DNA from: Streptomyces sp. NL15-2K
GTDB taxonomy: Bacteria; Actinomycetota; Actinomycetes; Streptomycetales; Streptomycetaceae
Assembly: GCF_030551255.1 (NCBI RefSeq)
Contig: NZ_CP130630.1
Coordinates: 5,189,501 to 5,253,500 of the forward strand
Direction of reading: 5' to 3'
DNA: 64,000 bases
Positions 57,374 to 64,000 of this stretch are shown piece after piece; the first letter of the stretch is position 1, and every line of letters starts with the position of its first letter. Under the pieces are notes generated by a model, which had not been told where the DNA came from, searched no databases, and saw only the letters and a list, made by a program, of their open reading frames with translations. Made by a program: the position numbers and the translations under genes.

Positions 57374-59413
57374 TTGTCCACGCCCGCCGACGATCCCCTC
57401 TTCCGTGAGCGCTCCCACCTCGCGCGCTCCCGTGCCGCCCTGCGCGCGATGCGCGAGGACGTCGAGTCCCTCGACATCACCGACGTCACCGCGAACTGGG
57501 TCAACGCCGAGGCCCTCTCCCATCAGATCGACGAGCGCATCAAGGCCCTGGCCGACCTCAGCGACACCCCGCTGTTCTTCGGCCGGCTCGACTACCTGTA
57601 CGCGCCGGGGGCCGAGCAGGCCGAGGGGGCGGAGAGCGAGCGCTTCTACATCGGGCGCCGGCACGTGCACGACCACGACGGCGACCCGATGGTCATCGAC
57701 TGGCGTGCGCCGGTCTCGCAGCCGTTCTACCGGGCGTCCAAGAAGGACCCGATGGACATCGCGCTGCGCCGCCGCTTCGGCTACACGGGCGGCGACCTCA
57801 CGGCGTACGAGGACGAGCACCTCTCCGACCCGGCCGAGGCAGCCCTCACCAGCAAACTCCTCCAGCGCGAGATCGAGCGCCCGCGCGTCGGACCGATGCG
57901 GGACATCGTGGCGACGATCCAGCCGGAGCAGGACGAGATCGTCCGCAGCGGGCTGGGCGGCACCGTGTGCGTGCAGGGAGGCCCCGGGACCGGGAAGACG
58001 GCCGTCGGCCTGCACCGAGTCGCCTATCTCCTCTACGCCCACCGCGACCGGCTCGCCCGCACCGGCACCCTGGTCATCGGACCGAACAGATCCTTCCTGC
58101 ACTACATCGAGCAAGTGCTCCCCGCCCTCGGCGAGCTGACCGTCCGCCAGGCCACCGTCGACGACCTGGTCGCCCACGTCGAGGTGCGCGGCACGGACGA
58201 CGCGGCGGCGGCGATCGTCAAGGGCGACGCGCGGATGGCCCAGGTGCTGAAGCGTGCCGTCTACTCACACGTGTCCATGCCGACCGAGCCGGTCGTCGTC
58301 GTGCGCGGCTCACGCCGCTGGCGGGTCCCGGCGTACGAACTCGAGGACATCGTCCGCGAGCTGCTCGACCGGGACATCCGCTACGGCGCCGCCCGCGAGG
58401 CCCTGCCGCAGCGCATCGCGCACGCCGTGCTGGTGCAGATGGAACGCTCCGGCGAGGCCCCCGACGACCGCGTGCAGGACGCCGTCGCCCGCAACGCCGC
58501 CGTGAAGGCGGCGGTCAAGGCGGCCTGGCCGCCGGTGGACCCGGCCAAGCTCGTGCTGCGGCTGCTCACGGACCCGGACTTCCTCGCCGTACACGCGGAA
58601 GGCTTGCTGAGCGAGGACGAGCAGAAGACGATTCTCTGGGCGAAGCCTGTCCGCAGCGTGAAGTCCGCCAAGTGGTCGCCGGCGGACACGGTGCTGATCG
58701 ACGAGGCGAACGACATCGTGCAGCGCACGCACTCCCTCGGCCATGTGGTGCTGGACGAGGCGCAGGACCTCTCCCCGATGCAGTACCGGGCCGTCGGCCG
58801 CCGCTGCACCACCGGTTCGGCGACCGTCCTCGGCGACCTGGCCCAGGGCACCACCCCCTGGGCGACCCGCAGCTGGGACGAGGCGCTCGCCCACCTCGGC
58901 AAGTCGGACGGCGTGGTCGAGGAGCTGACGGCCGGTTTCCGCGTGCCGACGGACGTCATCACGTACGCCTCCCGGCTGCTCCCGCACATCGCCCCGGGCC
59001 TGACGCCGGTCGCGTCGGTCCGTGAGAACCCCGGCTTCTTCGACGTCCGCGAGATCACCGACACCACCCAAGTGATCGCCGCCTGCGAGGAGTCGCTGCG
59101 CAACGAGGGGTCGACCGGCCTGATCGCCGCCGACGCCCGCGTCCCGGCGCTGGCGGAGGCGCTCACGGCGGCGGGCATCGGCTACCTGGCCCCGGGTGAG
59201 GAGACGACGTACGAGACCCGGCTGACGCTCGTCCCGGCCTCCCTCGCCAAGGGCCTGGAGTACGACTACGTGGTCCTGGACGAGCCGCAGGCGGTGGTCG
59301 ACGGCGAACCGGACGAACGGACGGGTTTGCGCCGCCTGTACGTGGCCCTCACCCGAGCGGTGTCGGGCCTGATCGTGACGCATGCGGCTCCGCTGCCGCC
59401 GCAGCTGACGTAG
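57374..59413 (+). CDS. helD: HelD-like SF1 helicase (class II, RNA polymerase-associated)
   Basis: 679 aa from TTG 57374 (GGAGG 7 bp upstream). N-terminal coiled-coil arm (SHLARSRAALRAMREDVESL), then FYIGRRHVHDHDGDPMVIDW and RAPVSQPFYRA, a HelD hallmark. SF1 motifs: VCVQGGPGTGKTAVGLHRVA (I), VVLDEAQDLSPMQY (II), LGDLAQGTTPWA (III), LAKGLEYDYVVLDEP (V) and LYVALTRAVSGLIV (VI). HelD proteins remove or recycle stalled RNA polymerase and some confer rifamycin tolerance. No rifamycin-associated element was seen upstream. Confidence 0.88.
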   Translation: MSTPADDPLFRERSHLARSRAALRAMREDVESLDITDVTANWVNAEALSHQIDERIKALADLSDTPLFFGRLDYLYAPGAEQAEGAESERFYIGRRHVHDHDGDPMVIDWRAPVSQPFYRASKKDPMDIALRRRFGYTGGDLTAYEDEHLSDPAEAALTSKLLQREIERPRVGPMRDIVATIQPEQDEIVRSGLGGTVCVQGGPGTGKTAVGLHRVAYLLYAHRDRLARTGTLVIGPNRSFLHYIEQVLPALGELTVRQATVDDLVAHVEVRGTDDAAAAIVKGDARMAQVLKRAVYSHVSMPTEPVVVVRGSRRWRVPAYELEDIVRELLDRDIRYGAAREALPQRIAHAVLVQMERSGEAPDDRVQDAVARNAAVKAAVKAAWPPVDPAKLVLRLLTDPDFLAVHAEGLLSEDEQKTILWAKPVRSVKSAKWSPADTVLIDEANDIVQRTHSLGHVVLDEAQDLSPMQYRAVGRRCTTGSATVLGDLAQGTTPWATRSWDEALAHLGKSDGVVEELTAGFRVPTDVITYASRLLPHIAPGLTPVASVRENPGFFDVREITDTTQVIAACEESLRNEGSTGLIAADARVPALAEALTAAGIGYLAPGEETTYETRLTLVPASLAKGLEYDYVVLDEPQAVVDGEPDERTGLRRLYVALTRAVSGLIVTHAAPLPPQLT

Positions 59414-59444
59414 CTGCCGTAACTGCCGTAACTGCCGTAACTGC
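59414..59444. repeat. 9-bp tandem repeat after helD
   Basis: CTGCCGTAA in three perfect copies plus a partial one, starting directly after the helD TAG. Confidence 0.85.
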
Positions 59445-59544
59445 GGGCAGTCGTGCCGCTGGGGCGGCACGGGTGGGCGCAGGCGGCACCCCGTCAGCGC
59501 CGGGCCGCGCGACCCACCCCCGCCCAGCCCCCCACGCCGGGCAC

Positions 59545-60240
59545 CTACGAACCGCCGTCCAGCACCGCCCGCCACTCGGCCACGGCCCGCTCCGAAACCG
59601 GCCCGTCCCAGCCGCCGGGCCGCGCCGCCCCGCCGATGTGGAATCCGTCGATCCCAGCGGCCGTCAGGATCGGCACGTGTTCCAGGCGCAGCCCGCCTCC
59701 CACCAGCAGCTGCTGCTCGTACCCCGGCTCCCCGCGCCGCGCCGCCTCGGCGAGCAGCGTGGGGAGCCCATCGTCCACACCGGCGGCCGACCCGGCCGTG
59801 AGGTACGTATCGAGCCCAGGCAGCCCGTCCAACTGCTTGCGCAGGGCGTCCCGGTCGGCGGCCCGGTCGATCGCCCGGTGGAAGGTCCACCGGCAGCCGT
59901 CCAGCCCTTCCACGATCCGCTCCACGGCCGCAAGGTCCACCCCGCCGTCCGCGTCGAGGAACCCGAGCACGAACTCCTCGGCCCCCGCCTCCCGCATCTC
60001 GTGCGCGATCCGCACCAGCCGCCCGAGGTCCCCCGCCGCGAACCCGTCCGCGAGCCGCAGCATCACGCGCAGCGGGATGTCCACGGCGGCGCGGATACCG
60101 GCGACGGTCGCGACCGACGGGGTCAGTCCGTCGGCCGCCATGTCGGTGACCAGTTCGAGGCGGTCCGCGCCTCCGGCCCGGGCGGCGAGCGCGTCCTCGG
60201 CGTCGAGGGCGATCACCTCCAGGACTGCACGCTTGCTCAT
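59545..60240 (-). CDS. cutC: CutC family protein
   Basis: 231 aa, TIM-barrel CutC: VLEVIALDAEDALAARAGGA, DRLELVTDMAADGLTPS, RVMLRLADGFAAGD, GCRWTFHRAIDRAADR and LLVGGGLRLEHVP. The family was linked to copper homeostasis, but its biochemical role is still unclear. Divergent from the HD-domain gene with a shared regulatory region. Confidence 0.9.
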   Translation of the reverse strand: MSKRAVLEVIALDAEDALAARAGGADRLELVTDMAADGLTPSVATVAGIRAAVDIPLRVMLRLADGFAAGDLGRLVRIAHEMREAGAEEFVLGFLDADGGVDLAAVERIVEGLDGCRWTFHRAIDRAADRDALRKQLDGLPGLDTYLTAGSAAGVDDGLPTLLAEAARRGEPGYEQQLLVGGGLRLEHVPILTAAGIDGFHIGGAARPGGWDGPVSERAVAEWRAVLDGGS

Positions 60241-60250
60241 GGGACCCCAT

Positions 60251-60309
60251 TCGTCTTCGTTCGTCTTCGTTCGTCTTCATCGGGCGACTAGAGGTCTAGA
60301 GGTCTAGTC
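60251..60309. promoter_or_regulatory. Repeat-rich divergent promoter region, cutC / HD gene
   Basis: TCGTCTTCGT occurs three times head to tail (60251-60280). It is followed by GACTAG..CTAGTC (60286-60309) enclosing CTAG every 8 bp (CTAGAGGT repeated). GGTCTAG half-sites resemble those of GntR-type regulators such as DasR, but this is only a resemblance. Confidence 0.4.
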
Positions 60310-60368
60310 CAATTCCCAGACTACGCCTGTACGGGCCCCAAGCCAGGCCGCCGCGGGAGAATGACCAC

Positions 60369-61019
60369 ATGGCCGATCCCGACGCCCTGCGCACCCGCTT
60401 CACCCGCGCCCTGGAAGGAGCCCGGGGCCCCGAGGCCACCGGCCCCGACCCGGCCCCGTACGCCGACAGCCTGCTCGCCCGCTGGCAGGAACCGCAGCGC
60501 CGCTACCACACCCTCACCCACCTCACGGCGGTGCTCGACCACATCGACGTACTCGAACAGCACGCCACCGACCCGGACGCCGTCCGCCTCGCCGCCTGGT
60601 TCCACGACGCCGTCTACTTCCCCGACCGCTCCGAGAACGAGGAACGCTCCGCCCGCCTCGCCGAGCGCGCCCTCCCCGAGGCCGGGGTGTCACCGGAGAA
60701 GACCGCCGAGGTGGCCCGCCTGGTCCGCCTCACGGAGACCCACGCCCCGTCCCCCGACGACCGCAACGGCCAGGTTCTGTGCGACGCGGACCTGGCGATC
60801 CTCGCCGCGCCGCCGTCCGCGTACGCCGCCTACACGGCCGCCGTGCGCGAGGAGTACCACTTCATCCCGAACGACGCCTTCCGCGAGGGCCGTTCCGCGA
60901 TCCTCCGCCGGCTCCTCGACCTGCCACAGTTGTTCAGGACGCCGTACGGGGAGGCGGAGTGGGAGGCGACGGCACGCTACAACCTGCGGTCGGAGCTGGA
61001 AATGCTGATGCCGTCATGA
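60369..61019 (+). CDS. HD-domain metal-dependent phosphohydrolase-like protein
   Basis: 216 aa. RRYHTLTHLTAVLDHIDVLE (first His), LAAWFHDAVYFPDRSENEER (HD) and QVLCDADLAILAAPPSAY (distal Asp) make up the HD metal site. Substrate unknown. Divergent from cutC; ends about 50 bp before the next gene. Confidence 0.85.
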   Translation: MADPDALRTRFTRALEGARGPEATGPDPAPYADSLLARWQEPQRRYHTLTHLTAVLDHIDVLEQHATDPDAVRLAAWFHDAVYFPDRSENEERSARLAERALPEAGVSPEKTAEVARLVRLTETHAPSPDDRNGQVLCDADLAILAAPPSAYAAYTAAVREEYHFIPNDAFREGRSAILRRLLDLPQLFRTPYGEAEWEATARYNLRSELEMLMPS

Positions 61020-61070
61020 CGTCGGCCGGAGTAGCGTGGGACTCGCCCTCCGCAGGAAGGATCACGCTCC

Positions 61071-61367
61071 GTGAGTGAACAGCCCGTGCAACCGGAAGTA
61101 CCTGTCGAGCCACCGCCCATGCGGACCCTCGGCGAGGTGCGGGCCGCCCTCGCCGCAGGACTGGGCTTCCCGGGCGATCCGGCCCGCCTCGAAGCCGAAC
61201 TGGCGGCCACCTTGAACCGCGTCGACTTCACGGACCTGCACGAGGTTTCGGAGCTGATCGCGACATACCGCGGGCATGTCCTGACCCGTTGCGACCCCGA
61301 CTTCGAGGCGTCCCTCGCCGAGGGCGTCGAACTGGCCATGTCCCTCAAGCGGGACGGCGACCGTTGA
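61071..61367 (+). CDS. Possible antitoxin-like protein
   Basis: 98 aa, GTG 61071 after AGGAAGG. Acidic and helical: MRTLGEVRAALAAGLGFPGD, ARLEAELAATLNRVDFTDL, then HEVSELIATYRGHVLTRCDP. Its TGA overlaps the next start (TTGA), the arrangement of many antitoxin-toxin pairs. No family is recognised with certainty. Confidence 0.6.
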   Translation: MSEQPVQPEVPVEPPPMRTLGEVRAALAAGLGFPGDPARLEAELAATLNRVDFTDLHEVSELIATYRGHVLTRCDPDFEASLAEGVELAMSLKRDGDR

Positions 61368-61663
61368 GCGAACTCGGGGCCATCGTGGAGATCACACACA
61401 CGGCCCGCAAACGGCTGGATCTGCTCGGCCCAGACGCAGCATCGGCTGTCGAGCGCCTGCGTGAGGAACTGGAGCGAACACCACATACGGGGCGACGCGT
61501 CCGCGTCCTCGACCACGGCGCGGAAGTCTGGGTGACGCGCGTCGAGGCCCGGGCCGGCTGCCCCGCCCTGTCCGTGACGTACGTCTACGCACCCCACCCC
61601 GCACCGCCGACCGGCGCCATCGTGTCCGTCGTACCGGACGACACCCGGAGTGAGGATGTCTGA
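61364..61663 (+). CDS. Possible RelE/ParE-like protein
   Basis: 99 aa from TTG 61364 overlapping the upstream stop; GTG 61385 is also in frame. VEITHTARKRLDLLGPDAAS, VERLREELERTPHTGRRVRV, EVWVTRVEARAGCPALSVTY: small alpha/beta layout with a terminal beta sheet like RelE-fold toxins. Weak evidence only. It overlaps the GNAT gene downstream. Confidence 0.55.
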   Translation: MSELGAIVEITHTARKRLDLLGPDAASAVERLREELERTPHTGRRVRVLDHGAEVWVTRVEARAGCPALSVTYVYAPHPAPPTGAIVSVVPDDTRSEDV

Positions 61664-62207
61664 GCTGTCCGGTCACGGCGCCCCGATCCATATCCCCGCC
61701 GACCGCCTCACTCTCCAGGGCGTCACCCCCGCGGCTGCCGCCGACCTGAGCGCGGGCGGCGGCGGAGGCTTCGACTGGCTGGGGGGCAGGCCCTACGAGG
61801 GCACGCTGGAGGCCGCCGGGATGATACTGAAGGCCTGCGAGGCCGGGGTGCATCGTCCGGAGTTCGGCCTGTTCGTCCTCGTGCGGAAGGAAGACGGCCG
61901 CGCGATCGGCGGCATGGGTTTCCACGGGGCGCCGGACGAGGAGGGCAAGGCAGAGATCGGCTACGACCTGGTGGAGAGCGCCCGCGCCAACGGCTACGCG
62001 ACCGAGGCACTGCGCGCCCTGTCGGAGTGGGCGCTGGCCCGCGGCGACGTACACGTGCTCATGGCGACGATCGAGCAGGGCAACACCCCCTCCCAGGGCG
62101 TGGCGGCACGGGCCGGATTCGTCCGGGCAACCGTGGAGGAGGAGCGGTCGGTGCAGGAGCAGCACGACGCGGAGGCGGCACTCCGGTTGTATGTCCGCCG
62201 CGACTGA
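61656..62207 (+). CDS. GNAT family acetyltransferase (RimJ/RimL-like)
   Basis: 183 aa from ATG 61656. Blocks: LFVLVRKEDGRAIGGMGFHG, EIGYDLVESARANGYATEAL (acetyl-CoA loop), VLMATIEQGNTPSQGVAARA and GFVRATVEEERSV. Fits the Acetyltransf_3 type that modifies N-termini or small amines. Overlaps the preceding gene by 8 bp, so it is part of a three-gene cluster. Confidence 0.85.
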   Translation: MSELSGHGAPIHIPADRLTLQGVTPAAAADLSAGGGGGFDWLGGRPYEGTLEAAGMILKACEAGVHRPEFGLFVLVRKEDGRAIGGMGFHGAPDEEGKAEIGYDLVESARANGYATEALRALSEWALARGDVHVLMATIEQGNTPSQGVAARAGFVRATVEEERSVQEQHDAEAALRLYVRRD

Positions 62208-62252
62208 CGCCCCGTCGGCGACAAGACCGAGTCACCGTATCCCCGACCGCAA

Positions 62253-62735
62253 ATGCCCCTGGTGGAACTACAGTTGTCTCTCCAACGGGAGCCTGGCGGA
62301 GCCGGTGTGGCTGAGGGGGACGGGAACGGCATGAGCGAGCAAGCCTTGGACCGGGTCGGAGAAGCCGGTGAGGTCGCTGGAGACACCACGGTCCAGGTCT
62401 CGGTGGACGGGCAGACCCTGCCGTTCTGGGTGACGGCGACCGAGGAGGACGTCGCGCTCGCCGCGCAGGACAGCGACACCATGGGCCTGTTCAGCCGCGA
62501 CGGCGACGCCGTGCTGCGCGCGGTGCCCCTCGGCCCGCTCCGCAAGAACCTCGCCGACGCCGTCGACGCCCTGCAGCGGATCTTCCAGGAGGTCGCCGAC
62601 CGCGGCGGCCCGCTCCCGCTGGCCGAGGCACAGCTCTCCTTCCAGGTCACCGCGAGCGGAGGCATCCAGCTCGTCGGCTCGGGGCAGATGCAGGGTTCTC
62701 GGAGCCTGACGCTGACGTTCAAGCGGCCCGACTGA
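62253..62735 (+). CDS. Trypco1 / CU044_2847-like protein
   Basis: 160 aa from ATG 62253; ATG 62332 is an alternative. MPLVELQLSLQ (first strand), then the core PLRKNLADAVDALQRIFQEV and PLAEAQLSFQVTASGGIQLV, SGQMQGSRSLTLTF match the pattern of the trypsin-co-occurring domain 1 family. In predicted conflict systems such proteins pair with trypsin- or caspase-like proteases. The next gene is a caspase homologue 13 bp downstream, in accord with this. Confidence 0.75.
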   Translation: MPLVELQLSLQREPGGAGVAEGDGNGMSEQALDRVGEAGEVAGDTTVQVSVDGQTLPFWVTATEEDVALAAQDSDTMGLFSRDGDAVLRAVPLGPLRKNLADAVDALQRIFQEVADRGGPLPLAEAQLSFQVTASGGIQLVGSGQMQGSRSLTLTFKRPD

Positions 62736-62748
62736 GCGGGCCCGGCCC

Positions 62749-64000
62749 ATGCAGAAGTACAAGGCGCTGCTGATCGGGGCGAGCGACTACTCCGACAGCC
62801 CCAGCTTCGGGGAGCTGCCCTTCGTCCGGGACGACCTCCAGCGGCTGCGCGAGGCCCTGGCCGGCCGTGACTTCCAGGCCGACATCCTGGAGAGCCGGCG
62901 CGGCATCACGCCGAACACCGTGCGCGGTGCCGTCGACAAGTTCCTCGGCGGCGCCCGGCGCGGCGACACGCTGCTCATCGTGCTGAGCGGACACGGGATC
63001 CACATCGAGGGCCAGGACTACCTGGTGCCCGAGGACGCGGCCGACACGGTGCCGTTCGTCAACAACTGCATCAAGGTCGGCTGGCACCAGGAGGTCGAGC
63101 GGTCCCAGGCGGAGCGCGTGGTCTTCCTGCTCGACACCTGCCGCGAGGGCGTGATGCCGGACACCAAGTCGATTCCCGGGACCCGGCGTTGGAAGCCCCC
63201 GGAGATCATCGACACCCTGCGCCGCAAGGTCGCCTACGTCCACGCCTGCGCGGCACCCGAGGTCGCGCGGTTCGTCAGGGAGACGGACACGCTCCAGCCC
63301 GGCTACGACATGGGGACGCAGCAGGGCGAGTCGTTCAGCATCTTCTCGCGCGCCGTCGCCGACGTGATCACCGCCGACCCGCACGCGCTGCGGCTGCGGG
63401 AGTTCTCCGTGCAGGTGCAGCAGCGGGTCGACGAGTACTACCGCGCCTACGCCAAGCCGAACCCTCCGCAGCGGGTGAAGGTGACCTGCGAGACGGACGC
63501 CGACGGCGGGGACTTCCCGCTGCTGCCCGGCGCCGAGCGGTGGAGCGGGGACCACACCTGGGTGCGGAACGTCGAGAAGTTCCCGTGGCACCGCACCTCC
63601 GAGAACCCGGCGCGGGAGACCCTCAAGGACGTCTGCCGGGTCCTCGCGGGCCGGCTGGCCGCGACGTACGAGAAGGCGGCGCGGGCGCTGGGTGAGGATC
63701 CCTGGCACGACACCCTCCTGACCGAGCGCGCCCACAAACGGCTGGGGTTCCTGGTCGGCCGGCTGGACGACGGGACGCTGTCGCCGGCCGAGGCGGCGCT
63801 GGCCTTCCTGTTTCCCCTGGTCACCGAGACCCTCTGGGCCCAGGAGGCGGCCCAGCGCGTCGGCGTCCTCACCGCGAACGCCTCGGCCGCCGGGCCCGAC
63901 CAGGCCCGCTTCCACAAGTTCGCGAAGGGTTTTCCGCGGCTCAAGCGGCGCCTGGTCGCGCTGGAGAGCGCGGGCGACGACGCCGAGAGCAAGAAGGCCG
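62749..64000 (+). CDS. Caspase-family (peptidase C14) protein, partial at right edge
   Basis: 417 codons in the window with no stop. The p20-like caspase fold is clear: KALLIGASDYSDSPSFGELP, FVRDDLQRLREALAG, TLLIVLSGHGIHIEGQDYLV with catalytic His82, and ERVVFLLDTCREGVMPDTKS with catalytic Cys131. A helical region follows about residues 270-417 (ETLKDVCRVLAGRLAATYEK). The C-terminal part, where such proteins often carry a sensor or effector domain, lies outside the window. With the Trypco1-like gene it forms a likely two-gene defence or programmed-death module. Confidence 0.87.
   Translation, partial: MQKYKALLIGASDYSDSPSFGELPFVRDDLQRLREALAGRDFQADILESRRGITPNTVRGAVDKFLGGARRGDTLLIVLSGHGIHIEGQDYLVPEDAADTVPFVNNCIKVGWHQEVERSQAERVVFLLDTCREGVMPDTKSIPGTRRWKPPEIIDTLRRKVAYVHACAAPEVARFVRETDTLQPGYDMGTQQGESFSIFSRAVADVITADPHALRLREFSVQVQQRVDEYYRAYAKPNPPQRVKVTCETDADGGDFPLLPGAERWSGDHTWVRNVEKFPWHRTSENPARETLKDVCRVLAGRLAATYEKAARALGEDPWHDTLLTERAHKRLGFLVGRLDDGTLSPAEAALAFLFPLVTETLWAQEAAQRVGVLTANASAAGPDQARFHKFAKGFPRLKRRLVALESAGDDAESKKA

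Overview
The window reads as the chromosome of a Streptomyces-like actinomycete. GC content and third-position GC are very high, GTG and TTG starts are common, and the conserved genes are typical of the genus: futalosine menaquinone genes mqnB and mqnD, DUF3027, DUF2771 and DUF2530 proteins, an XPB-type helicase and a class II HelD. No tRNA, rRNA or CRISPR array was seen.

Layout. 1-7.4 kb: DrrAB-like ABC exporter divergent from a TetR regulator, two MITE-like palindromes between convergent genes, a secreted beta-propeller-like protein, an SGNH hydrolase, an AadA-like nucleotidyltransferase, a Uma2 nuclease and a Tat-exported amidase. 7.6-21.4 kb: an aldo/keto reductase (AKR) gene split by a 12.8 kb large-serine-recombinase element (element I). 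Element I carries an intact, diverged copy of the gene it interrupts, and its own resolvase gene is split by a nested 6.4 kb Tn554/RIT-like element. 21.4-34.7 kb: ThpR, GNAT, MFS with MarR, a purine-type permease, a CtpE-like P-type ATPase, two paralogous secreted proteins and a sacsin/Hsp90-type ATPase. 34.7-36.2 kb: 1.5 kb of non-coding inverted and tandem repeats. 36.2-48.6 kb: DUF3027, MFS, DUF2771, mqnB-mqnD, cold-shock protein, HAD, a membrane protein, an XPB-N/WYL protein, two tiny secreted peptides and a fusion of a YqhA-like membrane domain to an IstB-like ATPase. 48.7-55.1 kb: a second serine-recombinase element (element II, 6.46 kb) inserted after codon 3 of the XPB helicase gene. 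It supplies a new ribosome binding site and start codon. It holds a kinase-like protein, a RepSA remnant, an IS110 insertion with a possible bridge-RNA region, and its integrase. 55.1-64 kb: XPB helicase, HelD, CutC, HD hydrolase, a toxin-antitoxin-like pair, GNAT, and a Trypco1-like protein followed by a caspase-family protease that runs off the window.

Main conclusion. Both serine-recombinase elements interrupt a conserved host coding sequence, and both appear to restore what they break. Element I carries a full replacement AKR gene whose attachment-site codons are altered, so it should not be a target itself. Element II rebuilds the start of XPB. Joining the flanks at a shared dinucleotide (GA for element I, GC for element II) restores each host gene in frame. 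Joining the flanks of the nested element at its 7-bp direct repeat restores a 190-residue resolvase.
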